A stretch of DNA of 11,420 bases from Deltaproteobacteria bacterium. Lineage in GTDB: Bacteria; Desulfobacterota; Syntrophia; Syntrophales; Smithellaceae. Position numbers and translations under genes: made by a program. This document shows positions 1-7,100 of the stretch, piece after piece. The notes under the pieces are model-generated. The model saw only the letters and a program-made list of their open reading frames with translations, was not told the DNA's origin and searched no databases. Position 1 is the stretch's first letter; each line of letters starts with the position of its first letter. The DNA lies in the NCBI GenBank assembly GCA_011046295.1, contig DSAV01000123.1, forward strand, positions 1 to 11,420, written 5' to 3'.

Positions 1-412
1 AAACTACCGTAAAAGCCGCGTATAACGACGTGGAATAAGGCCCAAGACAAAAAATCTGCGAAGCATAATCACCGATAAGAAAAGCAACCATTGCTATGGA
101 ACCGGTCTGAATCACCGCCATGCGCGCCCAGGCAAACAAGAAAGCAGGCATGCCGCCGAAAGCGCGGCGCAGGTAATGATAATCACCGCCGGCATGTGGA
201 TACGTGGAAGTCAATTCGGCGTAACACAGCGCCCCAATAAAAGACGCCACGCCTCCCAACAGCCAGAAAAACATAATCATAGAGTCACTGTCGGCGCTCG
301 CCGCCACAATGGAAGGCGTTTTGAAAATGCCGATACCCACGACCATGCCCACGATAATCGCCACGGCATCTATAATAGAAAGTGTTTCTTTCGGTTTTGA
401 ATTGTTTTGCAT
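1..412 (-). CDS. APC-family amino-acid permease, N-terminal part (runs off left edge)
   Basis: Reading from ATG at 412 toward position 1 gives 137 residues with no stop, so the gene continues outside the window. The start MQNNSKPKETLSIIDAVAII leads into a first membrane helix ending in GMVVGIGIFKTPSIVA. This matches the GxGIFxxP signature of helix 1 in the amino acid-polyamine-organocation (APC) superfamily. A second hydrophobic stretch (FFWLLGGVASFIGALCYAEL) is followed by TYPHAGGDYHYLRRAFG, the usual APC loop after helix 2. The protein should be an inner-membrane secondary transporter for an amino acid or related amine. The substrate cannot be read from this fragment. A GAAAGG ribosome site lies 5 nt before the ATG, and a strong promoter at 529-557 suggests the gene is transcribed on its own rather than from the queE operon behind it. 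Confidence 0.9.
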   Translation of the reverse strand, partial: MQNNSKPKETLSIIDAVAIIVGMVVGIGIFKTPSIVAASADSDSMIMFFWLLGGVASFIGALCYAELTSTYPHAGGDYHYLRRAFGGMPAFLFAWARMAVIQTGSIAMVAFLIGDYASQIFCLGPYSTSLYAAFTVV

Positions 413-528
413 TTAGCCTTTCTTTTTCCCACACAAAAAAAAGCATTTAGTTACTCTTGCGCATTTACCGTGCTTCCGGATTGTAACTTTGAGATTTGAT
501 TATTACTATAATCTGCTTTCAGTGTAAA

Positions 529-557
529 AGTATAGGTAAAAGAAAAATACCTGTCAA
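529..557 (-). promoter_or_regulatory. sigma70-type promoter for the APC permease
   Basis: On the minus strand there is a perfect TTGACA (557-552), a 17-nt spacer and TATACT (534-529), which is 5 of 6 to the -10 consensus. Transcription would begin near 522, leaving a leader of about 110 nt before the permease ATG at 412. No clear terminator or riboswitch fold was seen in that leader. The site lies just beyond the queE stop, so the permease is probably uncoupled from that operon. Confidence 0.75.
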
Positions 558-599
558 TGAAAACAGAGTTTACTTTGAAAAAGTGTTTAAGGGCTTTGT

Positions 600-1238
600 C
601 TACTTTATCTTCAGTATTTTTTGTACCTGCAGACTCAGGCGCCACTGCGGATGTTCGATAATATAATCGATTGTTTTTCTGAGATTTCCTTCATAGTTTG
701 GTCCATGGAGGGGTTGGAGATAGAAATGTTTAAAATCAAGCCCGGCGAACTTTGAAGGCCGTGCCTGTGGTTGAGGATAAACCAGCTTCAGCTCATTGCC
801 GCTTTTCTGTTTTAATATTGTCCCCGTTTTCGGGCTGACGCAAAGCCAGTCGATTCCCTCCGGCGCTTTTATCGTGCCATTAGTTTCGACGGCAATTTCA
901 AATTTTTCTTTTCGCATAACGGAAATCAGCTTATCGTCGAGTTGCAGCAGTGGTTCTCCCCCCGTGAGCACGACAAACACTTTGGCGCCGCGGGCATTTA
1001 CCGGCCACATCCGCGCGATTTTTTCCGTCAGCTGCCGCGCGTTTTTATAAATGCCGCCGCCGGGTCCGTCTGTTCCGGCAAAATCCGTATCGCAAAATTT
1101 GCAGATTGCCCGCCTGCGGTCTTCTTCTTGTCCCGACCACAAATTACAGCCGGCAAAACGGCAGAAAACAGCCGGGCGTCCGGAGTAATATCCTTCTGCC
1201 TGGAGGGAGTAAAATATTTCTTTAATCAGATAAGGCAA
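600..1238 (-). CDS. queE: 7-carboxy-7-deazaguanine synthase QueE (radical SAM)
   Basis: The 212-aa protein converts 6-carboxy-tetrahydropterin to 7-carboxy-7-deazaguanine, the ring-contraction step of queuosine/7-deazaguanine synthesis. It begins MPYLIKEIFYSLQAEGYYSG, as QueE proteins do. The cluster-binding cysteines are C31, C46 and C49, a CX14CX2C arrangement as in the proteobacterial QueE subgroup rather than the classic radical-SAM CX3CX2C. FCDTDF follows the last cysteine. VLTGGEPLLQ near residues 90-100 is the SAM-binding GGEP motif. The start codon is TTG at 1238. It lies only 12 nt after the queC stop, in the same frame and without a good Shine-Dalgarno, so translational coupling to queC is likely. 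Alignment of KEIFYSLQ with the family supports this start. It is the last gene of the tatD-queC-queE operon. Confidence 0.95.
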   Translation of the reverse strand: MPYLIKEIFYSLQAEGYYSGRPAVFCRFAGCNLWSGQEEDRRRAICKFCDTDFAGTDGPGGGIYKNARQLTEKIARMWPVNARGAKVFVVLTGGEPLLQLDDKLISVMRKEKFEIAVETNGTIKAPEGIDWLCVSPKTGTILKQKSGNELKLVYPQPQARPSKFAGLDFKHFYLQPLHGPNYEGNLRKTIDYIIEHPQWRLSLQVQKILKIK

Positions 1239-1250
1239 TTTTCGACCGCG

Positions 1251-1967
1251 TCAGCTGTATTTGACGTATTTTATGGGGTCTTCCAGTCCCGCTTCATTAA
1301 AACCTTTTAAACGCAGGAGACAGGAATCGCATTGGCCGCAAGCCAGTCCGTATTCGTTCGGGTCATAGCAGCTGAAGGTGAGGCCAAAATCAACTCCCAG
1401 TTCCCTTCCCTTTTGTATAATCCGTGCTTTACTCATCTCGATGAGCGGCGTATGAATTTTTAAACGGTCCGCTCCGCTTACGGACGCCCTGGTCGCTAGA
1501 TTCGCCATGTTTTCGAAGGCGGCAATATACTCGGGACGGCAGTCCGGATAACCGCTGTAGTCAACCGCGTTCACGCCGATAAAAATATCCGAGGAACCCA
1601 GCACTTCCGCCCAGGCCAGGGCGTAGGATAGAAAAATTGTGTTGCGTGCCGGAACATAAGTTATCGGTATATCTTTTGCCATTTGCGCCACGTCCCGGTT
1701 TTTGGGAACATCGACATCCGCGGTAAGCGCGCCTCCTCCGAAAAGACGAAGGTTAATGTCAACAAATAGTTGTTTGACAACGCCAAAATGCTGCGCGACG
1801 CGCGATGCCGCCTCCAGTTCCACGATGTTTCTCTGACCGTACCGGAAGCTCAGCGCGTGGGCATCAAAATCCATTTGTCTGGCAATTGCCATTGTTGTCG
1901 CTGAATCTATGCCGCCGCTCAGCAATATTATCGCTTTTTTCTGAAGCGTCATGTTTTCAGTATCCAT
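1251..1967 (-). CDS. queC: 7-cyano-7-deazaguanine synthase QueC
   Basis: QueC (238 aa) makes preQ0 from 7-carboxy-7-deazaguanine, ammonia and ATP, directly downstream of QueE in the pathway. The PP-loop ATP-binding motif SGGIDS is at residues 17-22, followed by ALSFRYGQRN. The conserved segments YVPARNTIFLSYALAWAE and GVNAVDYSGYPDCRPEY are intact. The C-terminal zinc site is made of C200, C210, C213 and C216 (CYDPNEYGLACGQCDSC). Length is typical. The ATG at 1967 is used here although its ribosome site is weak; a second in-frame ATG five codons later (M6) is also possible. The gene starts 38 nt after the tatD stop and is followed 12 nt later by queE. The other preQ0 enzymes (GTP cyclohydrolase, QueD) are not in the window. 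Confidence 0.96.
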   Translation of the reverse strand: MDTENMTLQKKAIILLSGGIDSATTMAIARQMDFDAHALSFRYGQRNIVELEAASRVAQHFGVVKQLFVDINLRLFGGGALTADVDVPKNRDVAQMAKDIPITYVPARNTIFLSYALAWAEVLGSSDIFIGVNAVDYSGYPDCRPEYIAAFENMANLATRASVSGADRLKIHTPLIEMSKARIIQKGRELGVDFGLTFSCYDPNEYGLACGQCDSCLLRLKGFNEAGLEDPIKYVKYS

Positions 1968-2005
1968 AATTTTTATTTACCAGATTTTTGGAAAAATAAC
2001 AGCAG

Positions 2006-2782
2006 CTATTTGGAGGATACTTTATCAAGGGCGAATAGTTTTTTCGTGTTTTGCGACGTGGCCGCGGCAATTTCTTCCCATGACAAATTTTTCAGCTGCG
2101 CCACTTTTTGGGCAGTATGTTCTATGAATGATGGCTCGTTTCTCTTCCCCCGAAAGGGCGCAGGCGCCAGATAGGGGCAATCCGTTTCGAGAAGAATAAA
2201 TTCCAGGGGAACTTTACGCACGACTTCGTGAATCATTTTCGCCTTTTCGAAAGTCACAGTGCCGGGCGCGGAAATAGACAAACCCAAATCGAGGCATTTC
2301 GCGGCCATTTCATAATCACCGGAAAAGCAATGAAAGACGCCGCGGCAAACACCGGAGGACTTTAGCAACTGCAATGTCTCGGCGTGTGCTTCGCGGTCAT
2401 GGATGACAACCGGCAGACCGAGCTCACGCGCCAGATCGAGCTGTCTGGCAAATACTTCTATCTGCTTTTTTTCCGGGGAAATATCGCGGAAAAAATCCAG
2501 GCCGATTTCACCGTAGGCGACTACTTTCGGCTCTCGCGCCAATTTTCTGAATTCATCGAAATGTTCATCCTCCGCCCCCGCTGCGTCGTGCGGGTGAATA
2601 CCTATGGTGGCGAAAACATTTTCATATTCGCGGGCAAGGGCAAGCGCTGCACGACTGGCGGCAAGATTTGTCCCCACTGTTATAATACAATCAACCCCTG
2701 CCTTTTGCGCGCGCGCGATGACTTCGCCGCGGTCGGAGTCGAATTCTCTCATTTCCAGATGCGCGTGAGAATCAATCAGCAT
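2006..2782 (-). CDS. tatD: TatD-family metal-dependent hydrolase (DNase)
   Basis: A 258-aa TIM-barrel hydrolase of the TatD/YcfH family. Members are metal-dependent DNases, and some also deacylate D-aminoacyl-tRNA; the substrate here is not decided by sequence. Metal ligands are present in order: H6 and H8 (DSHAHL), E92 (YGEIGLDF), H128 (VIHDREA), H151 (FHCFSG) and D201 (LETDCPYLAP). RGKRNEP at 211-217 is also characteristic. The protein is probably cytoplasmic, with no signal peptide. The ATG at 2782 sits 2 nt after the stop of the 55-aa gene before it, which implies coupled translation. queC follows 38 nt downstream, so the queuosine genes appear to be carried on the tatD transcript. Confidence 0.93.
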   Translation of the reverse strand: MLIDSHAHLEMREFDSDRGEVIARAQKAGVDCIITVGTNLAASRAALALAREYENVFATIGIHPHDAAGAEDEHFDEFRKLAREPKVVAYGEIGLDFFRDISPEKKQIEVFARQLDLARELGLPVVIHDREAHAETLQLLKSSGVCRGVFHCFSGDYEMAAKCLDLGLSISAPGTVTFEKAKMIHEVVRKVPLEFILLETDCPYLAPAPFRGKRNEPSFIEHTAQKVAQLKNLSWEEIAAATSQNTKKLFALDKVSSK

Positions 2783-2784
2783 TT

Positions 2785-2952
2785 TTATTCTTCGTTATCT
2801 GCCAGAGAAACTTCTTCGGCGTTTTCCGCTGAATCGGGCAGCTTCATCAACAACATCTGCACCTCATTTTCCAGATATTCACCCGCCAGCAGGCGGCGTA
2901 CAAGAATTCTTTTGTCCATTTCCAGTATGTGGGCGCTTTCCTTTTTCGACAT
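2785..2952 (-). CDS. small protein of unknown function upstream of tatD (55 aa)
   Basis: ATG at 2952 opens a 55-codon frame beginning MSKKESAHILEMDKRILV and ending LPDSAENAEEVSLADNEE. I do not recognise a family. It is probably a soluble cytoplasmic protein: a basic, helix-prone N-terminal half (KRILVRRLLAGEYLENEVQMLLMKL) and a strongly acidic tail, with no cysteines, signal peptide or membrane segment. Support for a real gene comes from a strong AAGGAG ribosome site 10 nt before the ATG and a stop just 2 nt before the tatD ATG. It would be the first gene of the tatD-queC-queE operon. Its relation to TatD or queuosine is unknown. Confidence 0.75.
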   Translation of the reverse strand: MSKKESAHILEMDKRILVRRLLAGEYLENEVQMLLMKLPDSAENAEEVSLADNEE

Positions 2953-2997
2953 GTTTTCTTCTCTCCTTGCTTGCTATGAATAACCGGACGGACATCT

Positions 2998-3003
2998 ATT
3001 ATA
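2998..3003 (-). promoter_or_regulatory. possible -10 box for the tatD operon
   Basis: The minus strand has a perfect TATAAT at 3003-2998, 45 nt before the ATG of the 55-aa gene. No good -35 lies at normal spacing: a TTGATA is only 12 nt away and the hexamer at 17 nt is CATACT. The site is therefore a weak or activator-dependent promoter candidate. Confidence 0.35.
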
Positions 3004-3023
3004 TTTTCCCAATTTTATCAAGT

Positions 3024-3049
3024 ATGAAGACGCTTATCGGCGTTTTCAT
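3024..3049. repeat. 10-bp inverted repeat between divergent promoters
   Basis: ATGAAGACGC at 3024-3033 and GCGTTTTCAT at 3040-3049 are complementary over 10 bp with one G-T pair and a 6-nt loop. There is no T-run, so it is not a simple terminator. It lies between the tatD-operon -10 (2998-3003) and the candidate PilZ -35 (3063-3068), where a regulator operator could act on both genes. Confidence 0.4.
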
Positions 3050-3062
3050 GCCCGGAAATATC

Positions 3063-3091
3063 TTGACATTGGCAAATATTTCCAGTAGTTT
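3063..3091 (+). promoter_or_regulatory. candidate promoter for the PilZ gene
   Basis: A perfect TTGACA at 3063-3068 is followed after 17 nt by TAGTTT (3086-3091), a poor -10 (3 of 6). Transcription would start near 3098, giving a leader of about 57 nt to the ATG at 3155. The weak -10 makes this tentative. Confidence 0.4.
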
Positions 3092-3154
3092 ATGCATGTT
3101 TTTTAAACGCCCGCGCTTTTTTCGCGCTTATTTTTTTTAAGGTGCGTCTGCCAA

Positions 3155-3727
3155 ATGCGCTTGACCATTGAGCCAAAAAAAGAAATTTATGTGCTAGTAA
3201 ACGGTAAAAATATTATTAAATCCCGTTTCCACCAGACGTTGCCGAATGATTTTTTCTCCATCGAGCAGACCAAGCCCCATCTGGAAGAAAACCACGTCAA
3301 CGAAATTGTTCTGGTGAGTTATTCGACAAACGGTGAGAATAAAAAAGGCCGTTTTGGTTTTGAAGCCAGAATTAAGGCGATTACATCTGACCGGCTCGTT
3401 ATCCTGCACAAACTCAATGATCCGGCCGCCTGCGAATTAAGAAGCTGGCCGCGCATCAGGCATAATTTGCTGCCCAACATCCACGCCAGCTGCCAGAAAA
3501 AAGAATCCCAGGTGGTGGATGTATCCTGCAACGGCGCGCACATGATTCTTTATGAGTCCGACACTTCGTCCAAGATCGGCGCCGCGGTCAAACTGAATTT
3601 TGTTTTTGACGACGGCGAAGTAAATATTGAAGGCCAGATTCTGCGCAAATGGAAGGATAGCTTTCACAGAACGCACATCGCGATTTCTTTTTCCGAAGAC
3701 AACGATATCAGCAGGTTCATTTACTAA
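3155..3727 (+). CDS. PilZ-domain protein, predicted c-di-GMP receptor
   Basis: A 190-aa soluble protein with a C-terminal PilZ domain. The c-di-GMP-binding signature is complete: R96 and R100 (RSWPR, the RxxxR switch) and D122-S124-G127 (DVSCNG, the [DN]xSxxG motif), followed by a beta-rich stretch to the C-terminus. Residues 1-90 form a separate beta-rich domain, as in YcgR-type proteins that couple c-di-GMP to flagella or other surface machines; that analogy is an inference. There is no signal peptide. The ATG at 3155 is preceded by AAGGTG about 10 nt upstream. It is divergent from the tatD operon and converges on the small gene at 3907-4080. The pilus cluster lies just beyond, and its pilD gene carries a cyclic-dinucleotide riboswitch, so a role in pilus or motility control is plausible but unproven. 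Confidence 0.85.
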   Translation: MRLTIEPKKEIYVLVNGKNIIKSRFHQTLPNDFFSIEQTKPHLEENHVNEIVLVSYSTNGENKKGRFGFEARIKAITSDRLVILHKLNDPAACELRSWPRIRHNLLPNIHASCQKKESQVVDVSCNGAHMILYESDTSSKIGAAVKLNFVFDDGEVNIEGQILRKWKDSFHRTHIAISFSEDNDISRFIY

Positions 3728-3835
3728 TTAACTTGGCCGGATTTATTTTTCGCTTTTGTCCGCGGCCGGTTGTCATTACCTCACGATCTTAAGCAAAAAT
3801 TTCCACTCATCGGGTAATTCCTTCTGTATGTAGAT

Positions 3836-3877
3836 AAAAAAACACCACGTCGTGATCTTGCTGTGATGTGGTGTTTT
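3836..3877. terminator. bidirectional Rho-independent terminator
   Basis: The stem AAACACCACGTC / GATGTGGTGTTT (12 bp with one G-T pair) encloses a 13-nt loop. It is flanked by at least seven A on the left and TTTT on the right in plus-strand reading. On the minus strand it therefore ends in a long T-run. It sits between the convergent PilZ gene (ends 3727) and the 57-aa gene (ends 3907) and can stop transcription from both. Confidence 0.85.
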
Positions 3878-3906
3878 CATGATCTAAAATATTGGCCTAA
3901 TTTGAC

Positions 3907-4080
3907 TTACGCCTGCTGGTCTTTTTTTACCGCCTCTTCAATTTCGGCATCCTTAATGGAGAGGTCGCGGGAATAATCGGGGCAGCGCACAAAACCCTGG
4001 GAATCCGTGGAGACGCTGAAGCGTTTCTGGCAACCCGCCCGCCAGGCGCATATCGCGCAATATTTCTTTTCCGAGCTCAT
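3907..4080 (-). CDS. small four-cysteine protein (57 aa), zinc- or Fe-S-binding candidate
   Basis: ATG at 4080 begins MSSEKKYCAICAWRAGCQ; the frame ends after 57 codons at 3907. Cysteines C8, C11, C17 and C33 (CX2CX5CX15C) could bind one zinc or a small Fe-S cluster. The segment FVRCPDYSRDL around C33 resembles short uncharacterised proteins I associate with Desulfobacterota; I know no function for them. The C-terminal third is charged and probably helical. It is cytoplasmic by sequence. An AGGAAGGA ribosome site lies about 10 nt before the ATG, a strong promoter with a palindromic spacer lies upstream (4126-4152), and a terminator follows (3836-3877). It therefore looks like a single-gene unit with its own regulation, separate from pilY1 behind it. 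Confidence 0.8.
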   Translation of the reverse strand: MSSEKKYCAICAWRAGCQKRFSVSTDSQGFVRCPDYSRDLSIKDAEIEEAVKKDQQA

Positions 4081-4125
4081 CTGATAATAATCCTTCCTGT
4101 TTTAGCTTTCTGCTTCGCGGGCAAC

Positions 4126-4152
4126 ATTATAAACACATAACGTTTATGTCAA
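4126..4152 (-). promoter_or_regulatory. promoter with palindromic operator for the four-cysteine protein
   Basis: On the minus strand TTGACA (4152-4147) and TATAAT (4131-4126) are both perfect, separated by only 15 nt, shorter than the usual 17. The spacer holds a perfect inverted repeat on the plus strand, ACATAA-CGT-TTATGT at 4135-4149, which overlaps the -35 edge. A short spacer with a dyad inside it is typical of promoters that need or are blocked by a DNA-binding regulator, as in MerR-type control (there the spacer is longer than normal). Transcription would start near 4119. Confidence 0.65.
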
Positions 4153-4192
4153 GAAATATCGCTTTTTCCCGACACGGTTTTAACTCGTCTTA

Positions 4193-7100
4193 TTAATTTC
4201 CTATGCGCCGATCTTGCCAGAAAATAACGCTGCCGCGCGGCGGCTCGTCTTCATCATCGCCCGGTCGGGGCAGTCTTTCCGGGTCACCGCCGGCTGACGT
4301 GGTAATATAAAGGTCTGCCCTGCCTCCGTCAGGGGGCACGGAAACAATCACGGCTGAAGCCACGCCGCTTCCTGCTCCGAGACTGACTGACCGAGCGCCA
4401 CCATCCCACTGGCCTTTGCCGCTGATGAAATCCAGACTGTAGACAAATGCCTCACCCGCGGCGTTACAGGGGTCTCCCCCCTGACCCGTAGTCGGCATAT
4501 AAGAAGTATAATAGACCCTTCCCTCATATACGGTGGGTTCAGCCAGGATTTTTTCATGTTTGGGAAGCTGGATATACCAGCCATCATGCGTCTCAGACTG
4601 TTGATCCGTGAATGTACTAGTTTCACCTAAATTATACAAATCGGCGATAGCGTAAGTCACTTCACTGTCTCTGCCCGAATCTCTAATCGCGTAAATTCGC
4701 TCCTGGGCATTGGGCGCGGTGGGGTTGGTTACATCACCCGTTCCCGCGTATATCCACAGATTACCCTCATAATCGATACTTACATCTACCGCAGTATAAA
4801 TAGGCCTTATACCTGACGCGGATTCGTTATTAAAGAGCATGCTGCCGCTCCAGTTATTAACAACGCAACCATCATTGCTTTCGCCCTGTATTTTTTTGCA
4901 GAAATTAAAGCGCCAGATATTGCCGCCCACATCTCCGATATATGCCGTATCCATAAAACCATCGCTGTCATGATCGACAGCTACCGGCTCAGCCAACAAA
5001 TCCCATTCCAGAGCGCTGTTATCAGCGTTAGTATATGACCAGAGAATCGAGCCGTCGGCTAAATCAATAACGAAAAAACCCTTGCCGCGCGTATCGCATT
5101 GCCCGCCGACTTTACCGCATCCGGAATATCCTCCTCCGATAAGCCCAACCCATTTTTCCACGCTTATTTTCTCTTCGCCCACGGTTTGAGTTAATCTCAC
5201 CCGGCCGATAAACATTTTACTCCAGGGCTGGGCCAGGTACGGGCCGTGAGATGACGACAAGCCCGCATTGGCTCCGATGCGCCACAAAAAGCCAGGCGTA
5301 TTTAAATTGGTATCGGTCACATCGAAGGCGTAATAACCGCAGTAATTATTATAATCGGCGGAGTAATCGGCGCTGAAGCCGGAATCACAGCCGGTTGACG
5401 AACTCCACAAGGTCGTAATTCCTCCGCGTCCCAGCGAGCTTACCATGATAGTTTTCCATTCATCTATTGTTTTTGTGGTATTGTAAATATCCGTCGCAGC
5501 TGTCTTTTGTACCCAGATATCCGCCGCGCTGGTCGGGCCGTCAACAAAATACTGGCGTAATTGCGCGGTCGGATGAGAAGTATGAGCGATAAGCTTGAGT
5601 CTTCTGAGCTGGTTGGGCGGAATAAAGCTCCATACTTCCTCCCCGCCTCCCTGGCCCAACTCTCCGGCACGGAAAGCGTGGAGCTGGCCGTCATTGGCGC
5701 CCAGCATGATTATGCGCCGGTATTCGCCGTCCCCGGGCGTGGACTTGCGAATGTATTCTTCCTGAAATTGTTCAAACGCTTTCGGCTCTGACTTGTCGTA
5801 CCGATCGTAAAACATCGGATTGGGCGAAGTGATGGCGCGGGGTGATGAATGGAAAATATCTCCCAATCTCCAGTATTTTAAAGGATCGTCCGAAAGCTTT
5901 TCTCCGTCACGGAAATAATTAATAATCATGGTTCTGTTGTCCGCATCGTCTGCCCCCAGATGCGCTTGTGTTATAGCTGTTGTGTCCGTTTTGAATTCGA
6001 CAAGCGTATTTTCAATCAATGTATAAATTTTTCTTGCCGCCGCGGTTTGGGTATTAGATAAAACAGCGCCACCGTCCCAGTCCGCCGGGGTTTTGATAGC
6101 GCCTGCCACAGTGCAACCAGCTACTTCATTGGCTACGTCATCTGCGCTGCAAATGCTGTATCTTTTCAAATGACCGTGCCAGAAAGGACAGTAATCAATG
6201 GGCGTAAAGGAAGCCTGATAAATGTAGTTTTCATCGGCGGTACGCACGGCCTGAATGGAAGCGGCGGTAAATGAATATGACATTTCCGTTATTTCGGAAA
6301 AGGCGCTCTTGAGGGCCGCTGTCAACTGCTGGGCATTTGACGCCAGAAAAGCGTAACCGTTCAAAGACAAATATCCCGGATCGTTTGAACCTGCCTTAAA
6401 AGTGTCCTCGGTACTGCAATAAGTGGCATCGGCGGAGGTTCCCGATATTTCCTCAAAACAGCTTGAGGTCACACCCGAAGGATAGCAGGCGGAGGCGGCG
6501 GATTTCAGCTGGCCCACACCCGGAGAGCCGGTTTCGCCCAAAGACCAAAACTTACAGCACGATGCCTCATTGGTGGCACAGTCAATCGGCAGACTGTAGG
6601 CCGACAAATTGCCCGTATTTTCCTGGGCGGGGTTGTTCGTGCCGCCGTAATAGGCCATCCAGTTGAGAGTTTTTAAAAGGTAATCAGGCATGTCCGCGCC
6701 GAAGCCGATTACAAATACTTTATAACCGGCATCGTTGAGAGCTTTAACCGCGGCAACCTGCTCTCTGCGGCGCTTATAAGAATGCGCCTGGCATTCCTGA
6801 CCATTACCGCCGCAGGCGTAAGTATCCGCGCCGTCGGATATCAGGATGACAAACTTAAGGCGGCAGTCTTTCGCCGGATCCGAGGCTTTATGCGCGTCCA
6901 GATACGTTTTGGCTTCCTTTAAGGAAGCGACCAGCGGTGTACCCCCATAGGCTGTTTCCTTGCTTAAACAAAGTTTATTGACTCCACAGGTGTCTGTAAT
7001 AACGCAACTATTTTCTTTATCGCAATATAGCTTCTGATAGGACGTTCCCGTAGTCTGGCCGAACTTGCTTATATCGACAATAACCCTGGCGTTGCCTTTT

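Noticed and set aside
451..645. Minus-strand 64-aa open frame after queE
   Set aside because: It starts inside queE in another frame, has no ribosome site, and covers the strong permease promoter at 529-557. The protein shows no family features.
942..1310. Plus-strand open frame antisense to queE
   Set aside because: It is a shadow of the well-supported queE and queC genes.
2384..2983. Plus-strand 199-aa open frame antisense to tatD and the 55-aa gene
   Set aside because: Both minus-strand genes have clear motifs or ribosome sites; the antisense protein has no recognisable domain.
3113..3138. GCGC hairpin followed by a T-rich run in the PilZ leader, resembling an attenuator
   Set aside because: The stem is only 4 bp with a 7-nt loop, too weak to call a terminator.
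3776..3880. Minus-strand 34-codon frame (MKTPHHSKITTWCFF...)
   Set aside because: It lies across the bidirectional terminator hairpin, has no ribosome site, and is best explained by chance.
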